Shown here one piece after another: positions 1 to 9,446 of a stretch of 64,000 nt of DNA (its first letter is position 1; every line of letters starts with the position of its first letter). Source of the stretch: Perkinsus chesapeaki (Eukaryota; Perkinsozoa; Perkinsida; Perkinsidae). The DNA lies in assembly GCA_013115145.1 (NCBI GenBank), contig JAAPAO010000060.1, forward strand, positions 34,658 through 98,657. The letters are read 5' to 3'. Position numbers and translations under genes: made by a program. The notes beneath the pieces were generated by a model, which saw only the letters and a list, made by a program, of their open reading frames with translations, made no database searches and was not told the origin of the DNA.

Positions 1-2
1 TT

Positions 3-450
3 AAGGTTGAGATGGTTACGCCGGATAATATAAACGGACTGTTTGAGCTCTACGGCGTGCCGAGTGAGCCTACGATGGTCACCGTGGATGTAGACTACAA
101 TGACTTTTGGATCACCAAGGCTCTGCTAGACGCTAACAAGTAGGACGTGGAGCCATTCTCTCGGCACCGGCGGTGGTAATGCTGCAGGTATCGGCCCAGA
201 ATAATAGGTGTGGATTTCAATCCTGACTTCGATCTACATGAGTCGGTATCTGTTGTTCGTAATGATACTCATGAGTGGGATGGAACCAGGTGGTGGTGTT
301 GGGAGACTCATACTCCCGATGGAGAGGGATGGACGACGACACATCATGTCCACTTGCGGTCCTTTTTCGTGTACTTCTTTCTGGGGCATTAGACTCGCTG
401 TATCGGAGTGCTGTTATGTTACTGCTGCTGCTGATCTTGAGGAATCATAG
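3..450 (+). CDS. 3' end of a gene resembling a SAM-dependent (FkbM-like) methyltransferase, partial
   Basis: The window opens inside an exon. From base 3 it reads KVEMVTPDNINGLFELYGVP and runs to an intron at 140-187 (gtaggac...gctgcag). Splicing there continues the frame as NKYRPRIIGVDFNPDFDLHE. The order VTPDNI, then an acidic V-x-VD-x-D-x-ND stretch, then YRPR-hydrophobic-DFNP resembles the C-terminal part of FkbM-type or related SAM methyltransferases; I recognise this from memory and it is not proven. After about base 285 the model is unclear: one frame stops at 392, and a second intron at about 286-392 would lead to a stop at 450. The 5' part lies outside the window. Confidence 0.45.
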
Positions 451-956
451 GTCCAACGTAGAGATTCGGAGGTAGGGAGGAGGACGCTATAGAAGTAGTA
501 TCATCATCATCCGACACTGCCGTAACCGATATCCGTTTCGATAATCGCACAGCGCGTCCCTGTGGAATAGAAATGTGTGCGGCAGTATCTTTATTGTTTG
601 GTATGCCCAGGTACACCACCGCCTCCTTGCTAGCATTTGCAAGGCTACTGCGAGCTAATGGCTATTCCTATGCCTATTCCCTTGAGATGGTCAGCACCCG
701 TTTGCTCATGTGAAGTCTTGACCATTTCACCGTCAGGGCTCCCATGCCATATTTGTTCGTTCGGATCTATTGTCTCCATCAGACCGTAACTTGCCTCTGC
801 GACAAGTAGGCCGGCGCCGGCCCACGTGCTTTAACATGTCCAATGGCAGGTCCGTAAGAGATCTCATCCGAGGGATATGCTTGCTCGTCCATGGGTTCCT
901 ATTGATTCCTCTGGTGAGCCCTTTCTCTCGAGTTTGGGTGAGCTGTAGGGTCACCA

Positions 957-971
957 CAGACTAGTAGTCTG
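957..971. repeat. Perfect inverted repeat, 7-bp arms
   Basis: CAGACTA-G-TAGTCTG is a perfect dyad with a one-base centre. A second weak dyad, TGTAGT...ACTACA, lies about 25 bases downstream. It could form a short hairpin in either strand or be a protein-binding palindrome. Confidence 0.6.
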
Positions 972-1200
972 TGACTACTAACTAGGTTATTATAATGTAG
1001 TCTGAAACTACATCTTGCCATGTGTGACATGTTCCCTACTTTAGTGCTCACTGTGGTGGTGGCTCAAGTTCGTTTCCCGCATATCGGACTTGCTGTGTTG
1101 CGTTTTCGTTGAATTGCCACCACGTGCCACCCGTATACCATCTCCTCGCCTTCCTTCCCCATTCCGTAAGATCCTTCCTTTCATGTTCTATGAAATTTAA

Positions 1201-1223
1201 CGAGTCTATGAGTCATAGACTCG
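1201..1223. repeat. Perfect 23-bp palindrome, 11-bp arms
   Basis: The arms CGAGTCTATGA and TCATAGACTCG are exact reverse complements around a single G. This is the longest perfect palindrome I noticed in the window. It sits in a gene-poor stretch upstream of the small gene at 1714. Confidence 0.75.
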
Positions 1224-1498
1224 AGCTCGTGCACTAGTCGATCGTGGAGCTCCAAACTGCTCGGGCAGCAGCACCGGTTTGACCTTGCTTTTTGCCGCGG
1301 CCTTGTCGCTCGAGGTTGCCCGAGGTAATCCTTCTCCGTGAATCAGAGCGGTCAGGGAGGGTCATCTAACCTCACAGAGATGTGTCCCTGGCGAAGTGCT
1401 CCTGATGCGGAGGAGGTGATCTAATGGGAATCCTTTTGACAAGTATGTTCCAAGACTAGAAGGAAACATCCTCCTGCGGAGACCACTGGATCTTTCAT

Positions 1499-1528
1499 GA
1501 TGACTCTCTGATGAGTCATCAGTGATGA
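1499..1528. repeat. Overlapping inverted repeats that can form alternative hairpins
   Basis: GATGACTC at 1499-1506 pairs with GAGTCATC at 1513-1520. The overlapping GTCATC at 1514-1519 pairs with GATGAC at 1523-1528. The two hairpins exclude each other because they share 1514-1519. Confidence 0.6.
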
Positions 1529-1713
1529 CACCGGTAACACTCTTTCCTGCACACTCACGTGTGAGATTCAACCAGCTATCGCCAAGTTCCACCGGGTTGT
1601 TTCCACTGTCTATTTCTTCGCTCTTTGTCATCCATCCTGATGGCACTTCCGGTTCGTCCCGTCACTGCTGCTCGGTCTATCATATTCCATCTCTTGAGTT
1701 TATCTAATTTACC

Positions 1714-2722
1714 ATGACATCGCGGGGCGGCGGCTGCTGCTGCACCAGCCTTCTGCGTCAAAGTAGCCGAGTAGAGGTACCTATGAGGAAGCTCAAGAAG
1801 CAAAAGGCCAAAGGGCGCTTCCAGCCAAATGTGAAGAAAGTTGTAAGTCTCCACGGTTGGCGTGTACTGCTATGGTTGAGGTCCCCTCTCAGAGTGATGC
1901 CATGGCCCCGGGCTCCGAATTGGTCCCCTACATCCCTAGAGAGTATGTAAGAGTGACAACACGCTTCTTCAGCAACCCGGAGCAGGTAAGCTTCTTCCCG
2001 GTAGAAGGGGTCTTTATCACAATTTGGCCACAACAGCAGCAGCAGCAGAACCTGTATTCGATGGCTCAATGGGCATGATGCTCTGACTCTATTATTATGA
2101 GGCGTCACTTCAGATTGAGGCGTTGATGAACTTTATATTTTCCCCATTGAAGCCCGAGGACACAGATGACGACAGGAGAGAGTATGAGGAAGAGTTGGGC
2201 CGATTTAAGGACATGCAGCACAAGTACACCGAAGGGTTCCGGTAGGGTGCGAAGTGTTGCTTTGATGCTATTCTGTTATTAGAAAGCATGAGGAGGAGGC
2301 GGAACGGCTTGCTCACGCCGCTATTGCGCAGCTACCTGCGGAACTCTACGATGAGGCAATTAAGAGCGAACCGGAAGCCCTTCCAAAGGAACTGAAATTG
2401 CATGTGATGTAAGGTGGTGACGAGTTTGAAGAGGCAGAAAGATGCTTCTTCGCCTGTGAGGTACCACGACCAATTCCGACAGGACCTGACCGAGCTTGAG
2501 CAAGTTAAGCTGCAGCTGTTCCACAATCTAATGTGATGATGTCATCTCCGCTTGGAACCATTCCGGTCGATAGGCTCATATAGGTACATCCGATACCCTC
2601 ATTACGAGCACAAGAGAAGGAGCCCTGAAAAGTTCTGGGTACCCGAGAACAGGATCATGTCACGACAGCAGGAGGCCGCTCTGAAGCAGAAGGAGGCGAC
2701 GCACCGTCTGTCCGGGCGATAG
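1714..2722 (+). CDS. Small Lys/Glu-rich conserved-looking protein of unknown function, possibly organellar
   Basis: Five introns can be placed by frame. The ATG exon ends near 1840 (RKLKKQKAKGRFQPNVKKV) and splices after a 50-nt intron to SDAMAPGSELVPYIPREYVR. The following exons read ALMNFIFSPLKPEDTDDD, RKHEEEAERLAHAAIAQL, a segment ending LTELEQVKLQLFHNLM, and YIRYPHYEHKRRSPEKFWVP, with the stop at 2720-2722. The intron starting near 2403 is short, about 34 nt if I have its ends right. The basic N-terminus followed by a helical, charged body is reminiscent of mitochondrial ribosomal or assembly factors, but there is no motif I can name. A CAG run lies in the second intron. The gene model is well supported; the function is unknown. 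Confidence 0.6.
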
Positions 2723-2938
2723 TGCTGCTGTCGGCATGTTTACTAGGAAAAGTGTTTCCGAATCAAGAATTCATTTTGTTAGTCAATCTATCGTCGGTTG
2801 TAATCGTCCAGTGCAGGGTGCTTCGTACATGATGCAGCTCAGAGCGGGAAAATGAGTGAGAAAGTAGGGCAGCCTTCTATTCGATTACACCCAAGTGTTC
2901 GACTAGGCAATACGAATCGATGCGTCGAAGTCCCCTGA

Positions 2939-5159
2939 GTGCTCTCTAGGGCCAGATCTTATGAAGTAGCCATCAGCCGGACAGTCTCCATTCAACTGTC
3001 TGCCTTCTTATCCAGTTCAGTTTTCGGGTCTACCAGAGACACGAGCCTGGAGGCCCCTCCCCTGGGGGAGTACTCAATAGAAGGTACAGTTTCACTAACA
3101 ATACCGCGGACCTGCTTGCGAACAGATGAACAGTTCCGCTCAGCCAGTCGTGCGCAACTTGGTCGAGCGAGCTCGGCGCGGCAACCTCCGTCTGTTGATG
3201 TTGAAGAATATTTAAAGTTAGAGAAAATGGAGTTTGGGCAGAGTTCGCAACATTTTTCAGAACAATCCTACCTGGGAGATTTCATCACACTTTCGACTGC
3301 GAAAGCCTCTTGAGTGTTGCCATGAAGGGAGACAGATCACACAAGACTCGAGTGAAGGTAACTTCAGATGCATACGGGGGAGGATTCGAGCATCGGTAGG
3401 TGCGGTCGCGAGAGGAGGACAGGAAATTGGTGAGGAAATGGAGGGAGGAGAAAGTGAGGGAGACGAAAAGGAGAGAACAAGAACATTTGGAGAGTCAGCG
3501 AGTAAACGAAATGAAACCGCAATGGGTGTTGATTGTCGAGCAGGCTTTGGAGCTGCAGCAGAGGAGGGCCGAGACAGCTCGCAGGCGGCGAGGGAAGCTT
3601 CTGAAGGAGCGGCTTTATGAGTATGAACTTGACAAGGAGATGATCAGAGAGAGCACTGAAAGGGAGAGGGAGGCAAAGGAGTTAAGGGCAAAGCTCGCAG
3701 TTAGGGAAGATAACAAGTGAGCTCCACCTCTCCAGCAGTTTTAATTTATCTTCAGTCGTCGTGAGGAAGTGAAGCGGCAAATTGCCGAGTGGCGAGAGTC
3801 TCGGCCGGTAGAGGAGGACCCTGTAGCGAGCGTCCAGCTGGATGCAAGGCATCTTAGTAGCCCTGCCACTCCGCACTGCAGTATTGCTGCAATCGAAAGA
3901 GACAGTCGAGGTGCCAAGATCGATGGCTCCTCCCTGAAGCTCCCAGCACTGAGGAAGTTAGTTCTAGCTCGGGGTAGTCCAGCCTCGGTAGTGAGCCATA
4001 GGTCTCCGAGGGCAGCCGACTCGGGCAGTACCATGACAGAGTGGATTATAAGGCACTTAAGGCCGAATACTGTGAGGATATGAACCTTCTAGAACGGTTG
4101 AGTTTTCCACTTGGCAGTCTGCTGGGGGATTTGTAGGGTAGTTTTATGTCCTGTATGATATGGGAAGAAACGAGTGGTGAGGAGAGTCAGATTTTCAGTA
4201 TTGCTACACCGCCGGGCTCGAGGAGGTCTACTGAGGAATGTGGACAGCTGCTGAAGGAAATACAACGGCGAAGGGCGACCGAGGAGCGAATGGCCGACGA
4301 AATAGATCGACTGGAGAGGGAAGGAAACGACTTGAGGCTGCAAGTGGCACAAGTAGGTCGATGACTTTGCGTTCCATCACTCTGGTGGCAGGCAACCGAG
4401 AAGCTTCGGCAAAAGCAGCGTGAACTCTCCTCTGCCGCAGCTGATCTGGAGGTATCTCGGCAACTCGAACGGCAGGCGAGTCTCGAGGCAGAAAGGGCTC
4501 ACCGTGAAGTTGAGTGCCTTCGACTCGAGACAGACAGATTGAACAGAGAGCTGAGCGATGGAGCACGAAACGGAGCTTTGCTGGTGGCCGAGAAGGAACG
4601 AACCATTCAGGAGCTTCGTCAAGCTCTGGAGAGGGCAACTCAGTGGGCAATGGAGAATGATGAAGCTCATGGCACTAAGTGGGAAAGGCTTGTGTCGAAG
4701 AGAGAAGGAAACTCCGGTCCACTTGTCGAACTGCGTGGGACCACTGGAGACATGGAGGAAGCTGCGAAGCAGGACGAAGAAGAAACTGATTTTTTCGAGT
4801 CTTATGATACATGCGAAAGCACTGTCTGTGACCAGCAAATGAAATCCACACCAGCGAAAGCAGTAATTTCCGAACTACAGACGGAGCCGCAAAGCTCTCT
4901 GAAATCCCGAAGAAGTGGTTGCGACAGCAGCACCGTACATGACTTGAGGTTCTCTCCGGGAAGCGTCAGCGAGGCCTCCTCACGAGCGTCTATCAAGTCG
5001 AGTGACATCGATTCCCATAGCTCCAGCAATTGCAGCACGAATCCCGGCTTGCCTATTGGTCGGCCGAAGTTTACATTGGGGCCAGTTACGAAAGAGCACA
5101 AAAGACGGCAAAGTAAGAGGATTGATGCGAATGCAGCTAATGCATGCCCTACTCAATAG
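2939..5159 (+). CDS. Multi-exon coiled-coil protein of unknown function
   Basis: Most of this region encodes charged heptad-like sequence. About 3400-3718 gives an Arg/Glu/Lys-rich helix (for example KWREEKVRETKRREQEHLES). About 3755-3960 continues after a short intron ending ...cttcag. About 4145-4352 holds ECGQLLKEIQRRRATEERMA, and after another intron 4393-5157 gives a long coiled coil (RQKQRELSSAAADLEVSRQL, then ERTIQELRQALERATQWAME). The protein ends in a Ser-rich tail (SVSEASSRASIKSSDIDSHS) with the stop at 5157-5159. The 5' end is uncertain because no clear ATG was found before about 2939, and junctions around 3300-3400 and 3980-4145 are unresolved, so this could be two genes. The composition suggests a cytoskeletal or centrosomal scaffold; this is inference only. 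Confidence 0.5.
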
Positions 5160-5459
5160 TCACTATTGTTGTTGGAACCATTTAATATTGTGTTATAGAC
5201 AGTCCACACTGATGCTGATTGGTACAAACGGAACTCCGAGGAGCTTTGTAATGTCATAATGCATTACTAAGTCCCCGATTGCGGAGCATCCAGGGTTATT
5301 ATCGTCGAGTGGAATACTCTGGTATATCTAGATTCACGGCCGTGACAGGAGGCCTCCCATAGCATCTACGGTGGCAGCCTGTCACTCGAGCCGGATTCAG
5401 ATCTTGAGTGTTTCATGCGCCATCGGATGCGGTGGTTATTGTTGTGGGTACGAATAGCT

Positions 5460-8400
5460 TCAGCCTTGCCCAGTAAAGTGAGATATACTCAGTGACAAGA
5501 GCTTTCGAATACTTTGTGTCGGATGTCCCAACTGCATAACTTCCACTCCCAGCACTTCACACAACAACAAGTAGAAACACAATGATAAATAGTCACGAAA
5601 CAAAGTACAAGCTTCAATGGCGAGTCGGAGAGAGCTGCCGGGGGCGATAGGCTGATCCTCCAATGCTAGACCAGACCTGCTGAAATACTCGAGATGCCGA
5701 TCGCATCCTCGCGTAAGGCTCCGCACCAGTTCCTGTATAGTAACCTCCATGTCCGTCATGAACTGTGTGGTTTGCTCTACATACCGCTTTTTCACTTCCT
5801 CCAGCTCACGACACCTTAACAGCAGCAGCAGCCATGACGTCGCAGCAAACACGATAGGCTTACTCGTGGAGCGCTGATGTATACTCTTTGCTCCTTTCAG
5901 TAAGTGCCTCCTTGGCACTATGACACTCCCTTTCCACTTGGATCACTCGGTCTAGTGTCCTCTACAATAAAAGAATTTTCGTGATCCTGGGCCGAATACA
6001 CTTACCGGAAGCGGCTCGTTCTCTCCTATGTCATCTACTGTACTGGAATCACGGTGTCGCGCACCTTCAGGGGACGGAGGCACCCCTAGCAAACCCAAGT
6101 CACTAAGAGACTCCCTCCTCCCAGTCGAGCCCGTGGAGCCACGTCGCTGCGTAAGATTGGCCATCGGTATCGTTCGGGAGAGTGGCGATAAATCATAAGC
6201 CATGAGAGGACCTGGGCTGTCTGGGTTCACAGCTTCCCGGGCCCTCCCCTGCAACTTGGCCGACAGCACTAGCTTCCTCTGCTGAAGCATGTGATATCGG
6301 GCTAAGGCTCGATCTCTAGCCATGGCGAGGTCGTCTCGGTGCTTCTCAGCAGGGAGTAGTTTATGCACCTGAAAATACGGAAATTATGAAGCAGCGGCAA
6401 GGGAGAAGGCACCTCGAATGAGGAGAGCCGGGACGTTAGAACTGCCATGTCCCGTCCAAGTTGGGCATTCCGCTCCCTAATAGCGTGTTTGAGCTCGCAG
6501 ACCTGCCGTAAGGGCACGCGGAGTGATGATGTCCCCGGTGCTGAGGGAGGCAAGCATAACCGAGGAGCTCCGAGTGTTTCTTACACTCCCTTGATTGCTG
6601 TTTCTCACGCCACAGAGGTTTGTTCTTCGTTATCAGAGCGTTAGTATCGATAACTAGATCTCCTGGAGGCTCTATCGAGAAGCCAATAACTCCTAATGGT
6701 ATCGGCTCATCTACCTGATTGGCCCGCATGAGAACTCCGCGTCAACCCAGAGCCTACCAAGACACCACTATTTTGATGCTCTAAACCTCGTCCCGAGTCC
6801 TGCGCTTCGGTGTCCCCGTTGGTAGCGCTCCGCCTCGTAATGGCGCTTTGAATTATACTAAAGCCATCATTGAGCCTCTCCCGTAGGGACCGAGAAGACG
6901 AGGAGAAATCATCAGCTAACGACGCCACTTCACTCGGTGGTGCTTCTGAACCTCCTCTGTGGCCGGTGATGGCTTCTATCAAGACTACCTGTTTGGCACT
7001 CCTCCAGCAGCCGTCCTGGGATATTCTTCACCGCCTCGAGCAACCGGGAGGTCTGAAACTCCCCAGCATACTCGACCAAGTCTCTATTAGTAACCTAGCA
7101 CGTAAATACACTACCATTCCCGAATACAGTAACACCACCTTGCAACCATCGAGTATCTTGAACATCGCTCGCTCCTGTGCCCGCCGCTTGCCAGATTCGC
7201 TATCTGCTCTCATAAAGTCCGTGCCATGCTTTGAATTCTGCGCAATAGTTCCCCGAAGTCCTTGCCTTGGAGTACAGCTCTACCTGCATGTATCTAGAAA
7301 TCTCCTCCATCTTCATCCTCAGCAGCTTCGGTTCCAATGCAGTCAATATCGCCATACCTGGACCATCAATATACAAGGGACTGCTGTGAGGCATCATCAC
7401 TCACCCGTCTTGAAAACGACCTTCCATCCGCACAGGAAAAATAGGTCGTAGACGTATTTGAGGAAGTCGGCGTCCACATAATAACCGAACAGCGTCATCA
7501 CCCACTGCTGGGCGAAAACATCCACGGTGAAGGAGTGACTGTTGAGATGGTGCCATAATCCCGGAAGATTCTTCCGTGCAACACACGAGAATTGTCGCCT
7601 GATATACACATCATTCCCCCCGCCAGCTCTACCAGCATTCTACATTCTTAAAGGGAGAAGAGGCACTCCTGGAGAGAAGAGATATCGATACTGAAAGTTA
7701 TCGAGGAGGCATTGCATCATCACGAAGGCATTGGCTGGATCCAAGTCCAAATGGATGAGCAATACCGCAACGATGAAGTTCATGCCTTGACAGTAACTAC
7801 CAACGAGGCCCTAGCAAGCACAGCAGCAGCAGCAGCCACTTTCAAGTACCCTATGCTGGGGTTGGCGTTGGCAACGGCCACAAGAACGTTTTGTAACTTC
7901 GCATGGATCTCCCCTTCATCTTTAACGAATAGCTCGTGGGTTGGCAGTGTCCGCCGGACGTCCCGAGCTATCTCGTGTGCTAGCTCTCTATCGTGAGGAG
8001 AGCTGCTGCCGCCGCCAGCATCGTGCACCCCCAAATAGTAGTCGTAACATTTGTGATAATCCCCTGCGAAATCCCGCAGTAGAGGGAGATCCCTAGCATG
8101 CCCGCAGTACTCCATCCAGAACCACCGACGCTCCTCTCCATCCCCAACTGCACAATGACAGACTGCCAACTTCAGCCACTTTTTCTCGCCAAGCCAATGC
8201 CATCGAGAGCACACCCGCCCACTACACTTTACCACATCTTTCATGGAAAGATATCCGCTTGGTATCGCTAGCGTAAGTGCTTGCTCGCATACAGATAAAG
8301 AAGTGTCCGACTTAGGCCGCGTTCCATCGACGTAATGACTGATGGGGGGAAGAACAGGTTTCATCGATCTAGAGCTTCTACTGCTGCTGCTGCTGCTGGG

Positions 8401-8583
8401 CGAGTGGACCGCGAGAGGCTCTGGTAGCTCAGCAACGCTGCATTGCTTTGATGAAGAGGAGGATGATGAGTAGGGATTATCCTGGGTAGTACTCGATAAA
8501 GTTGGGGAGTTCAACGAGGACTGAGATCGTTGACACACCAAGATTGGCCAACGCCAACCCACCCTAGTAGAACAGTGTTTCAC
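5460..8583 (-). CDS. TBC-domain Rab GTPase-activating protein with a long coiled-coil tail
   Basis: The TBC domain occupies about 8250-7070. The arginine-finger motif IARDVRRTLPTHELF (IxxDxxR) and the glutamine-finger motif YCQGMNF are both present, so the catalytic pair looks intact. The second motif is restored only by splicing out a 58-nt intron (gtacttg...ttggtag). Further TBC blocks are AQQWVMTLFGYYVDADFLKY and LFFLCGWKVVFKT. A 43-nt intron after LLEECQT (gtagtct...ggttcag) then joins in frame to EAPPSEVASLADDFSSSSRS, so the coiled coil below 6940 belongs to the same gene. That tail includes VCELKHAIRERNAQLGRDMA, AMARDRALARYHMLQQRKLV and RCRELEEVKKRYVEQTTQFM, and an open frame runs to a stop at 5460-5462. 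The Ser-rich N-terminus (about 8480-8370) makes the start uncertain; an in-frame ATG at 8364 is the best candidate. Known role of the family: accelerating Rab GTP hydrolysis in membrane traffic. Confidence 0.8.
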
Positions 8584-9446
8584 AATACACTTCGTTATCG
8601 ATTAAGACAGTATACGAAAAATGTTTTGTCATGCTTAGGACTCCTCATCCTACAAGTTTCATGTTTTCAGTCGCTGAAATTATAAAATTATGACATTTTC
8701 CGTTTTGGACTATCAAAATGGAAGACACTGAAAGTACGGTGAGTGAGCGACTGTCTTCATCTCTACGATCTACAAATCTGGAAAACTTCGGCTTAGCTCC
8801 AGCGAATCCCAAGCGTACTAAATGTTGGGGTGGAAAAATTTAACATTCCAACTGCGAAGCCCCAACAGAATTTCCGACACTACCGAGGATCGACCCTCCA
8901 TTACAAATGTCTGTGACCCTCGCAAGACACAACGCTACTACAGCTGATGCCTCGCCATGTATTTCCCTTATATCACCTCGTCCCTGCCCGCCTTGTCTGG
9001 AGATGTTCTATATTGTTGCCGCTGATGGATCCCTCCTCCTTCTACTGTTACTGGCCATCGCTTTCTCCTACTGTGGCCTCGAGGACGGTAGAGTCCCCCA
9101 CCAGTGCGAGGGCTATTAGGCATCCTTATTGAATATGAAAACTACCTTCGAGTAGTTACGGAAAGTAGACATCAACGTGCTCGTAAAATACAGCCCCAGC
9201 TAGCAACCGGAGTTGGCGCCAGTGTTGAATAGGTTGTTCTTTCGCCTGGAGATTCTCGCCTAAATCACCCTGCGCGTAGCTCAAATGGCTCGATACCCAA
9301 ACTCCCTCAAAATGAATAACATCAACGCAAGAGACAATGTATAGGAAACCAGAGGCATATGGACCCTGACGCGACGATTAATGAAAAAAATGTAGGCGGC
9401 GGCAACCAACGGTGTATGGATGAAGCTGCACTGGCCTCTTGCTGGC
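8584..9446. other. Intergenic stretch between the TBC gene and GRP94
   Basis: No gene is certain. An ATG at 8718 on the plus strand opens a 41-codon frame (MEDTESTVSERLSSSLRSTN...). A possible intron from 8817 would extend it to a product of about 50 residues ending near 8911. A second plus frame at 8907-9119 contains a Leu-rich hydrophobic run. Neither has a family I recognise. The segment should also hold the upstream region of the TBC gene and the 3' UTR of GRP94. Confidence 0.35.

Larger units (their letters stand above)
451..1713. other. Gap without a supportable gene, rich in short inverted repeats
   Basis: Short open frames occur on both strands (for example minus 619-419 and minus 1646-1362), but none shows a domain, a convincing start or a splice chain. 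The stretch contains three strong dyad repeats, listed separately. The Ser/Asp-rich minus frame at 619-419 has a protein-like composition and could be an exon of an unseen gene; I cannot show it. Confidence 0.4.

Noticed and set aside
1061-1068. GGCTCAAG, the 3' end of the dinoflagellate/Perkinsus-type spliced leader
   Set aside because: Only eight bases match and the upstream part of the leader is absent; it is not next to a gene start.
1508-1535. CTGATGA followed by a short stem (GTCATC-AGT-GATGAC), resembling part of a hammerhead ribozyme core
   Set aside because: The conserved GAAA after stem II is missing (the sequence continues ACCGG) and no matching stems I and III are visible.
7780-7846. 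Ala-rich C-terminus of the unspliced TBC frame (a product ending in VVTVKA)
   Set aside because: This is unspliced intron. Removing the 58-nt intron restores the TBC motif GYCQGMNF.
8376-8400. CTG/CAG trinucleotide run, considered as an unstable repeat locus
   Set aside because: It is short, encodes part of a Ser-rich stretch in the TBC protein, and similar short runs are scattered through the window.
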